A stretch of 64,000 nt of DNA. Source: Paramecium tetraurelia (Eukaryota > Ciliophora > Oligohymenophorea > Peniculida > Parameciidae). Of the stretch, positions 49,271 through 61,173 are shown in pieces; within the stretch, counting starts at the first letter, position 1; each line of letters starts with the position of its first letter. The notes under the pieces were generated by a model that was given only the letters and a program-made list of their open reading frames with translations, was not told the origin of the DNA and did no database searches. The position numbers and the translations under genes were made by a program. The stretch lies in the NCBI RefSeq assembly GCF_000165425.1, contig NW_001799089.1, positions 253,496 to 317,495 of the forward strand, given 5' to 3'.

Positions 49271-51203
49271 ATGAATACTAAAATAACTTTGCGTAATTCA
49301 AAACAGAATAGCTTTCTGAGTTCATTCAAAACTACGCATCGACATACATTATCCTAGGGTATGGAACTAAAGTTTGAATCGCCTACAAACAGGGAAACTT
49401 CTGGATTCACCTCTTTTTAATCCTTGAAATCTTCATCAATGCACTTGAAAAAATTAGTGAAATCTCCGACTTCATCACTATAATCTGCAAGATAATTCGA
49501 TTTAAATGAAAATTTTTTAAATAAGAGGACTTCAATAGTATAAATGATGCAAACTTTTTCAAACAATTATGAAATTATCTAGCAATCAGAACCCTTAGAA
49601 AATATAGATTTGGAAAAATTGTTTCCAGTAGAAGAATAAAAGAAATTATAAAATAATGAAATAGTGTCTGATGAATCAAAGTTAAGAATATTTGAGTTAA
49701 AACAAGAGAGCAATAATTGGATCTCAATTAATAGATTTAGATTTCATTACTTTTCAATTAAAATTTAAGGTTAGGAATCGCCGATATAAGTTTACGTAAA
49801 ATGCGATTAATCAAGATTGCTTAATTACAGAATGTACATATCTACAACTGCTTCATTCCCTACTAAATTCAATTGTGAAGCAGTTGTATAATCTAAATAT
49901 TTTAAATATTAAGATAAAAAACATAACGATAAATTTTTGGATAAGTATTTATACATTGCAATATATTCTGAGGAGGACTGTGAAATTTCTATATCATTTC
50001 TTTATGGAAATAAATTCATCAAAAAATAAAAACCCAAAAGAGAAAAGCCAAACTATGATAAATATAAATATTGGTGGCAGCAATAGAAATTTGATATGAG
50101 TTATGAAACAAATAAAATAAATAGCAATCTTGATACCAGGTAATACTCAAGAGAAGCACGAAAAGAGAAATTAATTCAATCGCAAGATTAATTAGATCTA
50201 AGATTAAAAAATGCAATGAGTAAGAAAAAGGAGTTATGTGAAGACAAAAAAATGGATTTATTATCCAAATATTAAGCAAATGAAGCTTTAAAAGAAATTA
50301 GAAACTAACAAAAATTCAAATAAAGAATTAGATAAGCCCTAATAAAATTTCAAATCAGTTGGTTTGATATCTTTCTACTTATACATTTAGCTGAAAATAC
50401 GAAAGTTATGTTAGATGTATTTTAGTTGATATCCTTAATTAGGAAGCAAAAAGGAGAAGCAAATATCTAGCCAAAGGAAGACTCATAGTTTGGAAGTATA
50501 GAACTACAACTATGATTAAAATAAAAGAGAGTGGACAAACTGTTGATTAGAGAAATCTATTTAAATTATGTATGGCAATGTGTATGTACGCATTTCATAA
50601 CAAAAAGAGAATAAAAACCGATGTATCTAAAGTATTAAGGTACTTTTTCACTCTAACTCATTAATATTGTCATTTCATTTAAAAACATTAGGAGCTAACG
50701 AATAAAGGTACGTAATCATTCATTTTTAGTAAATTATGTTAAAAGGGTATTTAGAAATTTAAAGTAAAAAGAAAAAGCTTATAAGGATAGATTATGGAGG
50801 ATTCTTAACAAATACGCTTAGGAAATCCTTCATTCTTTGGGAGCACATTTTAGTAATCCTAAAAAGCGAACATACATCATTGATAGGTAATTAACTGACT
50901 TATCAAGAGTTCAGCACTAATGAAAGCAACGGAAGATTTTCTAACAACTAAAAAGAGAAAATGCTAACAATTTATTTAAAGCTATGTCAGAGAAAAAGAT
51001 CAAAAATAAGTAAAACTATAAATATTTTATAAAATAAGAGAGTAGTTGACCTCGCTTTAAATATGATGTAACCAGAAATGTTTGACACACCTTCATATGA
51101 TGATTTATATGGAATTTTTCGTACTTACATTCTTTACAAAAAAATGACATCTCAACACTCATAACAATAATAACTCAAATCTTAACAAATATAAGAGCAA
51201 TGA
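49271..51203 (+). CDS. Hypothetical helical protein, ~610 aa
   Basis: ATG 49271. The N-terminal third is low-complexity with conserved FRFHYFSIKIQGQE and QVYVKCDQSRLLNYRMYIST, which could be a C2-like beta region. A Lys-rich linker follows, then a basic helical half (LLSKYQANEALKEIRNQQKF; LIVWKYRTTTMIKIKES; VNYVKRVFRNLKQKEKAY). Introns: 26 nt TAG, 22 nt TAG, and two less certain ones near 50890 (GAG or AAG end) and 51010-51038 (29 nt, AAG) that give ALNMMQPEMFDTPSYDDLYG and a stop at 51201-51203. Family unknown; similar architectures occur in ciliary proteins. Confidence 0.5.
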
Positions 51204-51860
51204 TAAATGATGATATATATTAAGTATTTAAATTTTAAATGTATAGATATATGCTTTATAAGCTATCATCAATAAAGTGAAAATTGTAAACTCTAATTTA
51301 ATTTTCAATTAAATTATTAATATTAAAGACTTTTTTGAATTAAGCCTCTATTATTGATAATTATAAAGCTAAAACTATTCTATTTTTATTGTAATTGTTG
51401 CTATCAAAATATTGATTTGACACAAAGAAATAGCGAGACAGGAGAAGATATTATAAATTTATTTTATAAACTGTTATCCACCAGAATATGCTTATACAAG
51501 TTGATATTTATGTTATTTATTTTTATTGCCTATACTATTTTATTAAACATGAGAGTATTTAAGAAAATATAAGAATCAGATGTAATTATGGAAATTATAT
51601 GATAAAATTGAATCAGATCAAGTTAACTTGGATATATTAGTTTTGAATAATAAAATGAAATTATACTTTTAAGGGATTAAAAAGTATAATCTATAATTAA
51701 ATACGTATTATTTTTTCAATCAGTTCTAAAATTGAATGCTAAAGCAGTAGAGCATTTTATCCCATTACATACTGTTTTATAAAAGTTTTAAATAAATATT
51801 AGCGAATTTAATTATTCAAGTTGTGTGTTTGGTTTAACTAGTTTATAATTAATATTTTAA
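51204..51860. other. Intergenic region, ~650 bp
   Basis: AT-rich. A hydrophobic ORF without ATG start lies around 51354-51600; I cannot support it as a gene. Nothing else seen. Confidence 0.4.
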
Positions 51861-52580
51861 ATGAAACTTTTAGTTATGCTTGTTTTGAATTTTATGCTAA
51901 CATTCCAACAAATGGGTGGTGGAGGAGGAGGAGGTGGTGGTGGAGGAGGAGGTGGAAGCGGCGGTTCTGGTTATTATGATTCGAGCAGTGGAGAAGATTG
52001 CTCAGATAGTTGTGTGATTTCAATCGCCACTATATTCTCATCAATCATTGTATTCTTTATATCTTTTCGATGTTACAAATCTGGTTATTTACGGTTTGAT
52101 TGTTTTAAGATTAGAAAGGCAAAATAAAGTTTGCTTCAAAATTTCATCTAAACAGATAATATATCAACTAGAGATGAACTGTTATATGGATTAGAAATCC
52201 TTTAAAATTGCAATTGGAATATGATGTATTACCAAAAGGCATGGAATAATATAAGATTAGTTCAAAAGGAATTTAAAATAAACTATAATTAAGAACTTAA
52301 TAAATATTACATTGATCTGAAATTAAGAGCACATGATTCAATCGGAGATTCAACTTACACTGGCCATATTAAATAAAGTAATAATCATTGGAGGATATTG
52401 ATGATTAAGACCTACGATGATAGGATTAAATCGCAATAATTTGGAGACTATGCAATATTGATTTATGAAGCGGTAACTAATTAACTACCTAATGGTTTTA
52501 ACGGAAGATGGTACTTCTATGATGATTCTAAATCAAATGGAGAGTGGAAATGGTAAGGTTAGGAAGAAACACAATTATGA
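51861..52580 (+). CDS. Secreted or membrane protein with poly-Gly stretch and one transmembrane helix, 239 aa
   Basis: Intronless ORF. Signal peptide MKLLVMLVLNFMLTFQQ, immediately followed by about 14 Gly with mixed GGA/GGT codons, then SGGSGYYDSSSGEDCSDSC. A membrane helix ISIATIFSSIIVFFISF follows and a ~145-residue cytosolic domain with YYQKAWNNIRLVQKEF, GDSTYTGHIKQSNNHWRILM and FNGRWYFYDDSKSNGEWKW. The layout (short Gly-rich lumenal part, one helix, cytosolic domain) is clear. The family is not recognised. Confidence 0.65.
51909..51957 (+). repeat. Gly-codon run (GGA/GGT)n
   Basis: Purine-rich G-rich run of ~16 Gly codons, an obvious outlier in this AT-rich DNA. The mixed GGA/GGT pattern suggests selection for the protein tract rather than simple slippage. 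Confidence 0.85.
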
Positions 52581-52945
52581 TAAACAAATATAAAATTTAC
52601 ATTAAAGGACCTTTAAAACAGTTGTCTTATTAAGATTTGATGTTTTGTTTTATTGTCATTTATTATAATGTAAAGTCTATATCTTTATTTTTGTTTTAAC
52701 TTTATATTATTTTTAAGGATATTAAAATTAAACTATAAATTTATCTTTAATATTGTTAGTTAGAGATTATTTAATTTTGCTTTAGAATAAAGAAAGTTTT
52801 AATATAAAAAGATATATATGATAAATTTATTTTTAACTAAAGATTTGATATTTTTTCATAAATTATTCCCTTTGTATTAAATAGTAGCGAAATAAAATTC
52901 AATAATGATTCTGGGGATTAAGAAAAATGAAAGAATGATCCAAAT
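52581..52945. other. Intergenic region, ~365 bp
   Basis: AT-rich spacer. No supported gene or repeat. Confidence 0.5.
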
Positions 52946-54046
52946 ATGCCATTTGAAAATGATTAAAAAACAGAATTTATAAAAAGATAAGGAGTATCAT
53001 CAAAAATTGTTGAGATGAAAGAAGCAAAATATTTTGAAAATCTTAATTTATAAAATAAAAGGACACGTAAATAAGCATAATGGGAACCAGTATTAAAGAC
53101 AACTAATTAAATTCGGTAATCAAATAGAATAATCAATTCATTATCTATTCTTTCTAATTTTATATTAGATTTTACAAAATATTAGTCGTAATATCAGCGA
53201 ATTAATAATTCTATTTATAATATTAATTATAACGAAAAAATAATAAAATTTATGCAATAAATAATAGAACCCTCTGGAACTATGGGAGATTTGCTGTTTT
53301 CGTTACAGCGATTTTCGTTAGAGGATGAAAAGCTAATTTAATATTTCGGAACTAGAATAATTAATTAAAATGAAATTTACTACATTAATTACTGCACTCC
53401 ATTAGAAAAAAATTTATTTTTAAATTACCTTATAAATTTATTCTATTCAAATGATGATATCCCGAAGCAAGATATATTATATATAGATTCCCAACATAAT
53501 TTTAATATTCCAGAGAATATTTTTGTAGGCAATTGTTATTCAATTGAGGAGATAGTAATTCAGTTGAACTCAGCAAGGTATATACTAAAGAAGAATAGAA
53601 AAATAAGACTGATTATTATTGATTCCATTCATTAAAGATAGAAGGATAATAAAAGAAGAACTTCAAGAACAATAGGAGAAAAAATCTTATAATTTGATCG
53701 AGAAGTTGAATATGTTTTGGAAGAATTGATAAATTTATTAAGAGAATTCAATGCCATTGTGATTGTGCTTTGTTTAATGTAGTATCCTTAGAATACGATA
53801 AAACTATCTCATAATTTTTAATTTCTAATTTCAGATAAAATAATAGGGTAATTGTTGGAGAATAATATATTCTTGATTCCTCCATTATTTTATGATTAAG
53901 AACTGTATAATTACGTTCAGAATAAGAACTAGAAGAACATATCATCTAGTTGTATTTCAATAATGGAAAGTAAAAGCAAGATAAAGTATTATATTTTTGA
54001 TAGTAATTAAATTATTTAAACTGGAGAAATAGCTCAGAATTTTTGA
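52946..54046 (+). CDS. Degenerate RAD51/RecA-like protein (RAD51-paralog-like), 366 aa
   Basis: Intronless ORF, ATG 52946, TGA 54044-54046. The N-terminal ~120 residues are Lys/Asn-rich. The rest follows the RecA-core layout: SGTMGDLLFSLQRFS; LEKNLFLNYLINLFYS at the Walker A position but without G-x-x-G-x-G-K-[ST]; ILYIDSQHNFN (strand 2); NCYSIEEIVIQLNSARYIL; Walker B-like KIRLIIIDSIHQRQ; then VEYVLEELINLLREFNAIVI, as in RAD51's LAxEFxVAVVVTNQ. This suggests a RAD51 paralog (XRCC2/RAD51D type) that has lost ATP binding. Assignment is by pattern, not by alignment. Confidence 0.5.
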
Positions 54047-54253
54047 ATATTGAACTTCTAAGATATATGATATTATAAAATATAAATAATATATTGTAAT
54101 TATATGGGTTATAGCTAATATGATTTTGAAGCAAAATAGGTGTAGTAATAATGAAAATTGGGTTGTTTAGAGACAGTATAATTGAACAAAATATAATATA
54201 AAATTAATTATTCGACACTAGGTTTAACCAATAATTATAAATTAATATAAAAG

Positions 54254-55201
54254 ATGGGCTAGAGTTGTGCATCTTGTTAGAATAAAGATGAATCTACTGC
54301 AGGCTATAATTGTATGGAACAGAAGGATTAGTTTGATGAAGAAAACCTAGACGACAGTTAAGAATTTGATGCTAGTATTACATTATTATAGTCAAGAAAG
54401 TCCTCCATCTACATATCAATGTAAAACAATGGAAGCGGATATTCTGCAGTTTTAAAAGGTTATCCCAAAAGAGAAGGAAGAGGAAATTTTTGAGGAAAGA
54501 AAGGAACAATAATTGGTATTTGAGGATAAATCGCGATATGAGGGTAGTATAGTAAATGGAAAGGCCAATGGTTTTGGAAAATTACACTTTGAAAATGGGG
54601 ACTATTATTAAGGTGAATTCGTTGATAATATGATGGAAGGAAATGGAACTTATAATTATGCAAAAGGTCCTTTTTATGAAGGGCAATTTAAGTCAAATAA
54701 ACCAGATGGTATTGGGGTAGAAACTTGGCCAGATGGATCTGTTTATGAAGGAGAATTTAAGGGAGGTCGAAAACACGGAAGAGGCTGTTATAAGTGGTAT
54801 TAAGGCTGTTTTTACAATGGGGAGTGGAAGGATAATCTGATACATGGTATCGGAAAATATGAATGGCCTGATGGAAGGGTATGGTATAGTAAATATTGCA
54901 GTCTTATTCTGGAAGTTGGGTTAAAAATAAAATGCACGGTCGAGGAAAATATATATGGAAAGATGGGAAGAGTTATGATGGAGAGTACTAGTATGATAAA
55001 AAAAGCGGTTTTGGCATATTCCATTGGCCTGATGGAAAATAGTACTAAGGTTAATGGTTGGATGGAAAGTAGCACGGAAAAGGATTAATGATAGGGAAGG
55101 ATGGTAAGAAAAAAATAGGGTCTTGGTTGGAAGGCAAACTGATGAGTTCCATTGAGGATGACAATTTCTAAATTATACCAGACGGTTGGATTTAAGAATG
55201 A
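54254..55201 (+). CDS. MORN-repeat protein with N-terminal acylation motif, 300 aa
   Basis: Opens MGQSCASCQNKDESTAG, a Gly2 plus Cys-rich start typical of acylated proteins. From residue ~85 there are about nine MORN repeats, for example YEGSIVNGKANGFGKLHF, YYQGEFVDNMMEGNGTY and YEGEFKGGRKHGRGCY. Two introns restore frame: 54375-54396 (22 nt, AAG end) and 54879-54901 (23 nt, CAG end). The C-terminus reads DDNFQIIPDGWIQE. Same design as the MORN protein at 22021. TGA 55199-55201. Confidence 0.82.
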
Positions 55202-55682
55202 CAATGATCTTATTATATTGTTCTCATAGTGATCTAATAGCAATTGTTTATATTGAACGCCTAACATAAAAATTTATTTTGGAACCTTTTTACAATATAA
55301 TTTCAGTATTCCCTATTTCCGTTTCTATGAATTTATAACAATTTAGTTATTATTATTAAAGTTTGTGTTTTGAACATAGTTCCTTAAAAACTTAAATATT
55401 TATTAGTTTTATATTGAACATTTAGTTTAAAGGTTAAAAAATCTAAAAACTTATTGCTTAAGAAAATATCAGTTCTGACTAACAGAAATTCAAATCTATT
55501 CAATAATATTAATAAAACTAACATATTAAATGTTAAAGTATCATTCATGTTAATTCAAGTTAACTTGTGATAAGATGTGATTCATCCTTTTACAAAATTA
55601 AAATTAAGCAAAATAATTTTGAATTAAATTTAGTATAAAATATTTAAGTTTTTATGTTAAATTAACCTCCAAATTATTAAAA
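55202..55682. other. Intergenic region, ~480 bp
   Basis: AT-rich. No supported ORF, RNA gene or repeat. Confidence 0.5.
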
Positions 55683-56650
55683 ATGAAAAATAAAAGACAA
55701 GCACAACATATTTCTGATGAATCTGGACTTACTTACTTTGAGGTATTCTAAAAGGCCATTTCAAAATTCGAAGTTGATAACTAAAAATAAAATCACAAGC
55801 AAGATAGTGATCGAATAACAATATATGAGGATTTGAAATTGATCTTAGAATTATCTAAAATCAGTTAAATTGAACCACAGCATTTTGAAAAAATATCAGT
55901 ACTGCTTAAAAGATCTAAAACAGTCTTAATGAAGAGGTAATAATTAAGGTTAGAGTAGATATCGAGAGTACTTAAAGAATATAAATCAAGATGACTTACA
56001 AACAATATTTTCGTTTCTGTAACAAAACGGGGCTTATGGATATCTCATTTTTAATTTGGAAAACGGATCGTACAGATTATAAGACATTGAGCCAATAAAA
56101 TAATAGGATTCTCCAAATAAGACCCCAATTCAAACACCAATAAAAAAAATATATCAGTAAACTGCACAAGCATCTGCAATCGATCATGCACAATAATAAC
56201 AAAAGATAGAGCCAGAATCCTTAAAAAAAATAAAACCAAATAATTTTTTTTAATTGTCTGCAAAGTAAAGTTCTTATTCAAACTTTTAGTTCAAAATATG
56301 ACGTTTCTCATAAAAAAACCAACCCTTTTAAGTAAGAATAAGTTGTCTTAGATGCAGAGTAGAAACATGAATAAGAGGAACTTAAATTTACATTGAAAAT
56401 ACTATCTGAAAGTTTAAAGATATCATATTAAGAATTATGTCAAAGGATGTATCAGTGTTCTGGAGATTTGAATACACTCTTGGATGTATACTTAAATCGT
56501 TAAGAAAATTTGCTTTGGACAAAGGAAGCAGATGAAGCCTTAAATGCTTACTTTATCGAGGAAAACTAATTTGAAAAACAAAAATTAAGAGCAATCCTAC
56601 ATGGAGAAGAGTAGATATAAAAGAGAAAGGAATGGTTATATGGAAAATGA
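55683..56650 (+). CDS. RAP1 (TERF2IP)-like protein: Myb-like plus C-terminal RCT-like domain, ~306 aa
   Basis: ATG 55683, with introns of 22 nt (near 55936) and 25 nt (near 56261), both TAG. The N-terminal domain (residues ~40-100) has HFEKISVLLKRSKTVLMKRY and REYLKNI, resembling the Myb fold of RAP1 ending S-L-K-D-R-Y-L-K-H-L. A Gln/Pro/Lys linker follows. The last ~95 residues read ILSESLKISYQELCQRMYQC, SGDLNTLLDVYLNRQENLLW and TKEADEALNAYF, like the human RAP1 C-terminal domain. In animals RAP1 binds TRF2 at telomeres. No BRCT domain is seen. This is inference from spacing and key residues. Confidence 0.45.
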
Positions 56651-56705
56651 GAGTAGTAGTTTAACAGAATTAATGATTCTTATCAAATAAATTTTAATAA
56701 CAAAC

Positions 56706-57586
56706 TCATTTATGTGCAGTAGCATCCATTTTAAGAATATCAGATGGCAACATGATGTGATTTCTAGATTCAGCTAAAATAGCAGATATCTCTCTTGCAT
56801 ATTCAATCCTTCTGACATCCAAGAAGGCTAAAAGAACATTAAAATACAAAATACCTGGATTAGTTAAGGCAGATTTTCCTACTAATTCAATAGATTTAGC
56901 TTCTCCCAAGGCCTTGATTACAATACTTTTCTTGGCTTCTCTTGCTTATTCGACAACAAACTTGGCTCTTTCAGCTTCTTATTGAGCAACTTATTTAGCT
57001 TCAACTGCTTCCAAATATTCTTTTCCAAAAGTGAGTTCTGTAATTGATACATCGTCGATTGCAATTTTGAATTAGGCTGCTCTTTAATCTAGGGCTTGTC
57101 TGATTTTGAATGAAACCTAATCTCTTTGACTCATCAATTAGGAGGCAGTATATTAGGCCACAACAGATCTCATAGTTTCATTAACAATGGAAGGTAACAC
57201 TTTTTCATCATAATCAATTCCCAAATTTCTATAAATGGTTGGAAGATCATCACTGTAAGGTCTATGGAGTACTCTGAGAGTCAATAGAACATTTTGCATA
57301 TCTTTTAGAATATTTTAAAAAGGGGGATACCTCTATTGGCTGTATTGGCCTTGATTTGTCTTGGTCTTGTCTGGATATTATAATCAATGGGGGTCTCGAA
57401 GTAGGGAATTCTGAAATGCCATCCTTCCTTGTACTTTTCTTCTTGGAGTCCGAAAAACTTGCTGAATTTGATAGCACAATGTCCAGGCTCAACAGTGAAA
57501 AAGCAATTTTTAACCAAGAAAATGCCGAAAATACCTGCTGTTCCAAGACTCATAAGCATTTTTAAGGATTCTACTTAGGCAGCCAT
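56706..57586 (-). CDS. PHB2: Prohibitin 2 (PHB2), 274 aa
   Basis: Inner mitochondrial membrane scaffold. ATG 57586 opens [20 protein letters not shown] with the membrane anchor [20 protein letters not shown]. The SPFH/PHB domain follows: [69 protein letters not shown] and VVAQYTASQLMSQRDQVSFK. Coiled-coil region [17 protein letters not shown]. Introns: 57302-57330 (29 nt, AAG end) joins TANR to DMQNVLL as the family requires; a 27-nt TAG intron splits [16 protein letters not shown] 56706-56708. Confidence 0.92.
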
Positions 57587-57628
57587 CTATCTAAGATTAT
57601 ATTTGTGTTGGAAATTTAATTAATTAAA

Positions 57629-60037
57629 ATGGGGGTACCCGCATTCTTCAGATGGCTTTGTGCCAGAAATCCAAAGGCTCTATTGGAAGTCTTGGAAAAC
57701 TCAGATGAATCCTGCTTGTCAAACAACCCAGATATTGATAATCTCTACCTTGATATGAATGGAATCATCCATCCCTGCTCTCATCCTGACTAAGGAGGCA
57801 TTCCAATTCCAGTCACATATGATGACATGTTTGTGAATGTATTTCACTACATAGATCGTTTAGTTGATATTGTTCGTCCAAAGGAATTGATATATATGGC
57901 CATAGATGGTGTTGCCCCAAGAGCCAAATTAAATTAGCAAAGAAGTTTAAAAATACAATAAATCTATATAGGTCGTAGATTTAGAGCAGCCTAAGAATCC
58001 ATTCGAATTCAGAAAGAAAAGGAACGTTTACGAGATTACTGGCGAACTTAAGGCTTAAATTCGGACGCTTTAAAATACATATATTGAGAAAAACTTTGAT
58101 AGTAACTAAATTACTCCAGGAACTGAATTTATGCAAAAGTTGAATATTGCCTTGCAGTATTACATTTATGATAGAATGAACAATGTAACAATAAATTTCA
58201 TCTAATATTAGAATCCTCTATTTAGAAATGTTCTCATAATTTTCAATGATTCAAGTATCCCAGGAGAGGGAGAACGACAAAATCCTTTAATTTGTTAGAG
58301 ATCAAAGAAAACAAATGAATTATAAAACAGTTAGACATTGTTTGTATGGAGCAGATGCTGATTTAATTATGTTGGGTTTGAGTACACACGAACCATACTT
58401 CTATGTGATAAGAGAAACAATTATGGCTAATGATGATAAACAATGTTCCATTTGTTAATAAAAAGGTCATTTCTTTACCGATTGTAAAAAGAGAGAGAAG
58501 GTGATTGATGATTTGAATGGAGAAATTAAGTAATATAATTAGATTCAATAACAGCAAAAGAATAAATTAATTTAAGTTGATTTTCAAATATTGCAACTTA
58601 ATATTGTTAGGGAATTCTTATATTTTGAGACTCGAGATTTACAAGCTTCACTGAAAGGGTAATATGATTTAGAAAGGATCATTGATGATTTTGTATTTAT
58701 GTGTTTTTTAGTCGGAAATGATTTTCTACCTCATATTCCTTGCTTGAAAATAACTGAAGGGGGTATTGATTGTCTACTGATTATATATAATAACAATTCT
58801 ATCAAAAATAGGAGATTATTTAACAAATTGTGGGGAATTGAATTTGTAATAGATGAATTAATTTCTATTTCATGTTGGATTAATTGAAGATGAACTCATT
58901 AAAGGTCAAGAGAAAAAGAAGGAGATAGTTAAGAATAGAAGAGAAAGAAATGCAGAAATGAAGGAATAAAAGGTTTTGACTGCTCCTGAGTTTAGTATTG
59001 TAGATACATAGAAGGAGATTCTATCTAAATTTAAATCTGCATTGAAAGATAAATTGACAGAAATTAATCAATAGGAAATTGATTAAGCATAATCAGCAAA
59101 ATCATCCCAAGAATTGAAAAAATGGAAATCTGTTAGTTACAAGTAAAGATACTACTAAGAGAAATTTGGAATAAAACCTACTTAATTTAGCGAGTTTCAA
59201 CATAGAATAAAGATATCTTATTTGGAAGCATTGGCATGGACATTAAAATATTATTATCAAGGATGTGTAGATTGGGGATGGTTCTATCCTTATCATTATG
59301 CACCCTTTGCATAAGATCTGACTAATTTAGATTAATGTATGTTTGAATTTTCATTGAATACTCCTTTTAAGCCATATTAATAATTATTAGCAGTATTACC
59401 ACCTTAATCAGCTTAATTTCTACCTAGACCCTATTAATAATTGATGTTAGAATCCTCATCTTCTATAGCTGATTTCTATCCAACAGATTTTGTCGTAGAT
59501 TTGAAAGGCAAGAAATTTGCATGGCTAGGAGAGGTAGTATTACCATTTGTTGATGCTGATAGACTAATAAGTGCAAGTAATATTGGTGTTAATCTATCTA
59601 AATTGGAATAAGAAAGAGATAGATTAGGATAAACATTAATCTTTAGTTTGAAAAAACATGAAATCTTTAATTTCTAATAGTGTCATATCTAAGCTTAAGT
59701 TGACTGGTTACCTCGCTTTCCAGTGGGAAGTGAAATCAAATCACCCATACCTACTATGGGAAACATTCTCAATAATTAAATTATATGTGGGGCCTTGTTG
59801 AAAACAATGATTGAAAGTGATGCAACATTTATCTAGAATTAGATTAGGAAAGGGACTATTATGCCACCTGAGTTTTTGGATGAATATTACATGAATTAAT
59901 GTGAGTAGAATAAGAGATCATTCGGAGGCGAAGCTGTCAGAAGAATAGTTTATTCTATATTAGGAGTCAAATAAGTAAGGAGATTAGACAGATCATAAGA
60001 CGATTTTGATTAAATAAAAAAATAAACAAAATTATGA
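57629..60037 (+). CDS. XRN2: 5'-3' exoribonuclease XRN2/RAT1-type, ~800 aa
   Basis: Nuclear RNA decay and transcription termination nuclease. N-terminus [20 protein letters not shown], then [47 protein letters not shown] (acidic catalytic residues) and [25 protein letters not shown] zinc knuckle ([16 protein letters not shown]) marks XRN2/RAT1 rather than XRN1. Later [24 protein letters not shown] and [14 protein letters not shown]. Frame is held by short introns plus two places with one extra A: 58072-58075 and 58804-58808. TGA 60035-60037. Confidence 0.9.
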
Positions 60038-60879
60038 TATTATTATTATTGAATTTGGGAATCATTTCCTAATATCTTGATGCATTTATTATTGTGATGT
60101 AGATAGTTAAAATGAAGGCTATCATTTATATCAATTTATCATACCAATAGATTTTATGCATTACACTTAATGATTAAATATATATATAAATAAATAATAT
60201 GAATTTGTTAAAATATGAAATATATTGGAGTTAATTATTTTTGGATTGAATTTCAATAAAAAGAAAAGTTCAAAATTAGCAATTTATAAAATTATTTAAA
60301 AATAGAATTTTAGTAGGAACTAAAAATATATGATGATTTTATTTATGTATTAGTTAAACAATATAATAGAAAATTCAACGCTATTGGTTCCTTTTAATTG
60401 AAAATTGCTAATTCACTTAAATCAAATAGAAATAAATCAAAAATTATTCCTTTCTACCTTGCTGTTATGCCCTTATACTAAAAATACAACCTGAGCATGT
60501 GAATATGCATTGATTTATAAACGCAACATTTCGATTCCTCTAAGAATATTTATTGTTGCTATAATAGATCGATTTAAAATATATGAGAGGATAGGGTAAT
60601 AAATTTCATGAGATATGAATTAGTGAAGGAATCATTAAGAATACTTACATTTTATGAAGTATTTCACTATTATTGAAAAAATTCAAATGAATATAAATTT
60701 ACTCTACTATATCAAACGCTGAGTTCAGTTTTTGAATAAAAAAATAATATTCGTTTGATTTTGAGTAGCAATCGAAATACAATTTGTTATTGTTGATTGA
60801 TAATAAGGGGAGTTTTGATAAAGGGATATAATTATGATTGTTATTTATTTATTAATATATTGATCATAATCAAATAAGG
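60038..60879. other. Gene-poor stretch, ~840 bp
   Basis: AT-rich. Contains the low-confidence ORF at 60215-60502, whose frame continues with further TGA interruptions. No RNA gene or repeat seen. Confidence 0.4.
60215..60502 (+). CDS. Possible ORF or gene remnant, 95 aa
   Basis: Code-6 ORF opening MKYIGVNYFWIEFQQKEKFK and later NAIGSFQLKIANSLKSN. The frame stays protein-like after the TGA (FDSSKNIYCC; FMRYELVKESLRILTFYEVF) with two further TGAs. It may be a decayed gene, or chance given a single stop codon. Confidence 0.25.
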
Positions 60880-61153
60880 TCTTGAAAACCAAGTCTCTTT
60901 CTAAAACTTATCACTTCTTCGCTTGATAATGTGCTATCATTTCTGTATTAGATTTCATCAAAATCTATAGTAAATTCAAAACTTTTATTTACTTCTTCTT
61001 CTGTATTTTCTTCTTCTATTGTTGAGGAAATGTGTGCCCAATCTTGGATAACCTAATAATTCAAGATATTATTGTACTTGCCAACATCAATATGGGTACT
61101 GTGAAAATAGTGACATCGATGCCTAATCTAACATACCAAGGAATAGGTCTCAT
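60880..61153 (-). CDS. Small membrane protein, ~79 aa
   Basis: ATG 61153 opens MRPIPWYVRLGIDVTIFTVP with a membrane-type helix through ILMLA. A 35-nt intron with AAG end (61043-61077) joins MLA to NWAHISSTIEEENTEEEVN, an acidic cytosolic tail ending FRKRLGFQDLI. TGA 60880-60882. Its start lies 20 bp from the start of the divergent gene at 61174. Family unknown. Confidence 0.5.
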
Positions 61154-61173
61154 TGATAATATTTAATAAATTA
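61154..61173. promoter_or_regulatory. 20-bp bidirectional spacer
   Basis: All that separates the start codons of two divergent genes (60880-61153 minus, 61174-62150 plus). Any promoter must be shared or lie within coding sequence. Confidence 0.45.

Noticed and set aside
55683-56650. Frameshift near 56290 in the RAP1-like gene
   Set aside because: A 25-nt TAG intron just upstream restores the frame.
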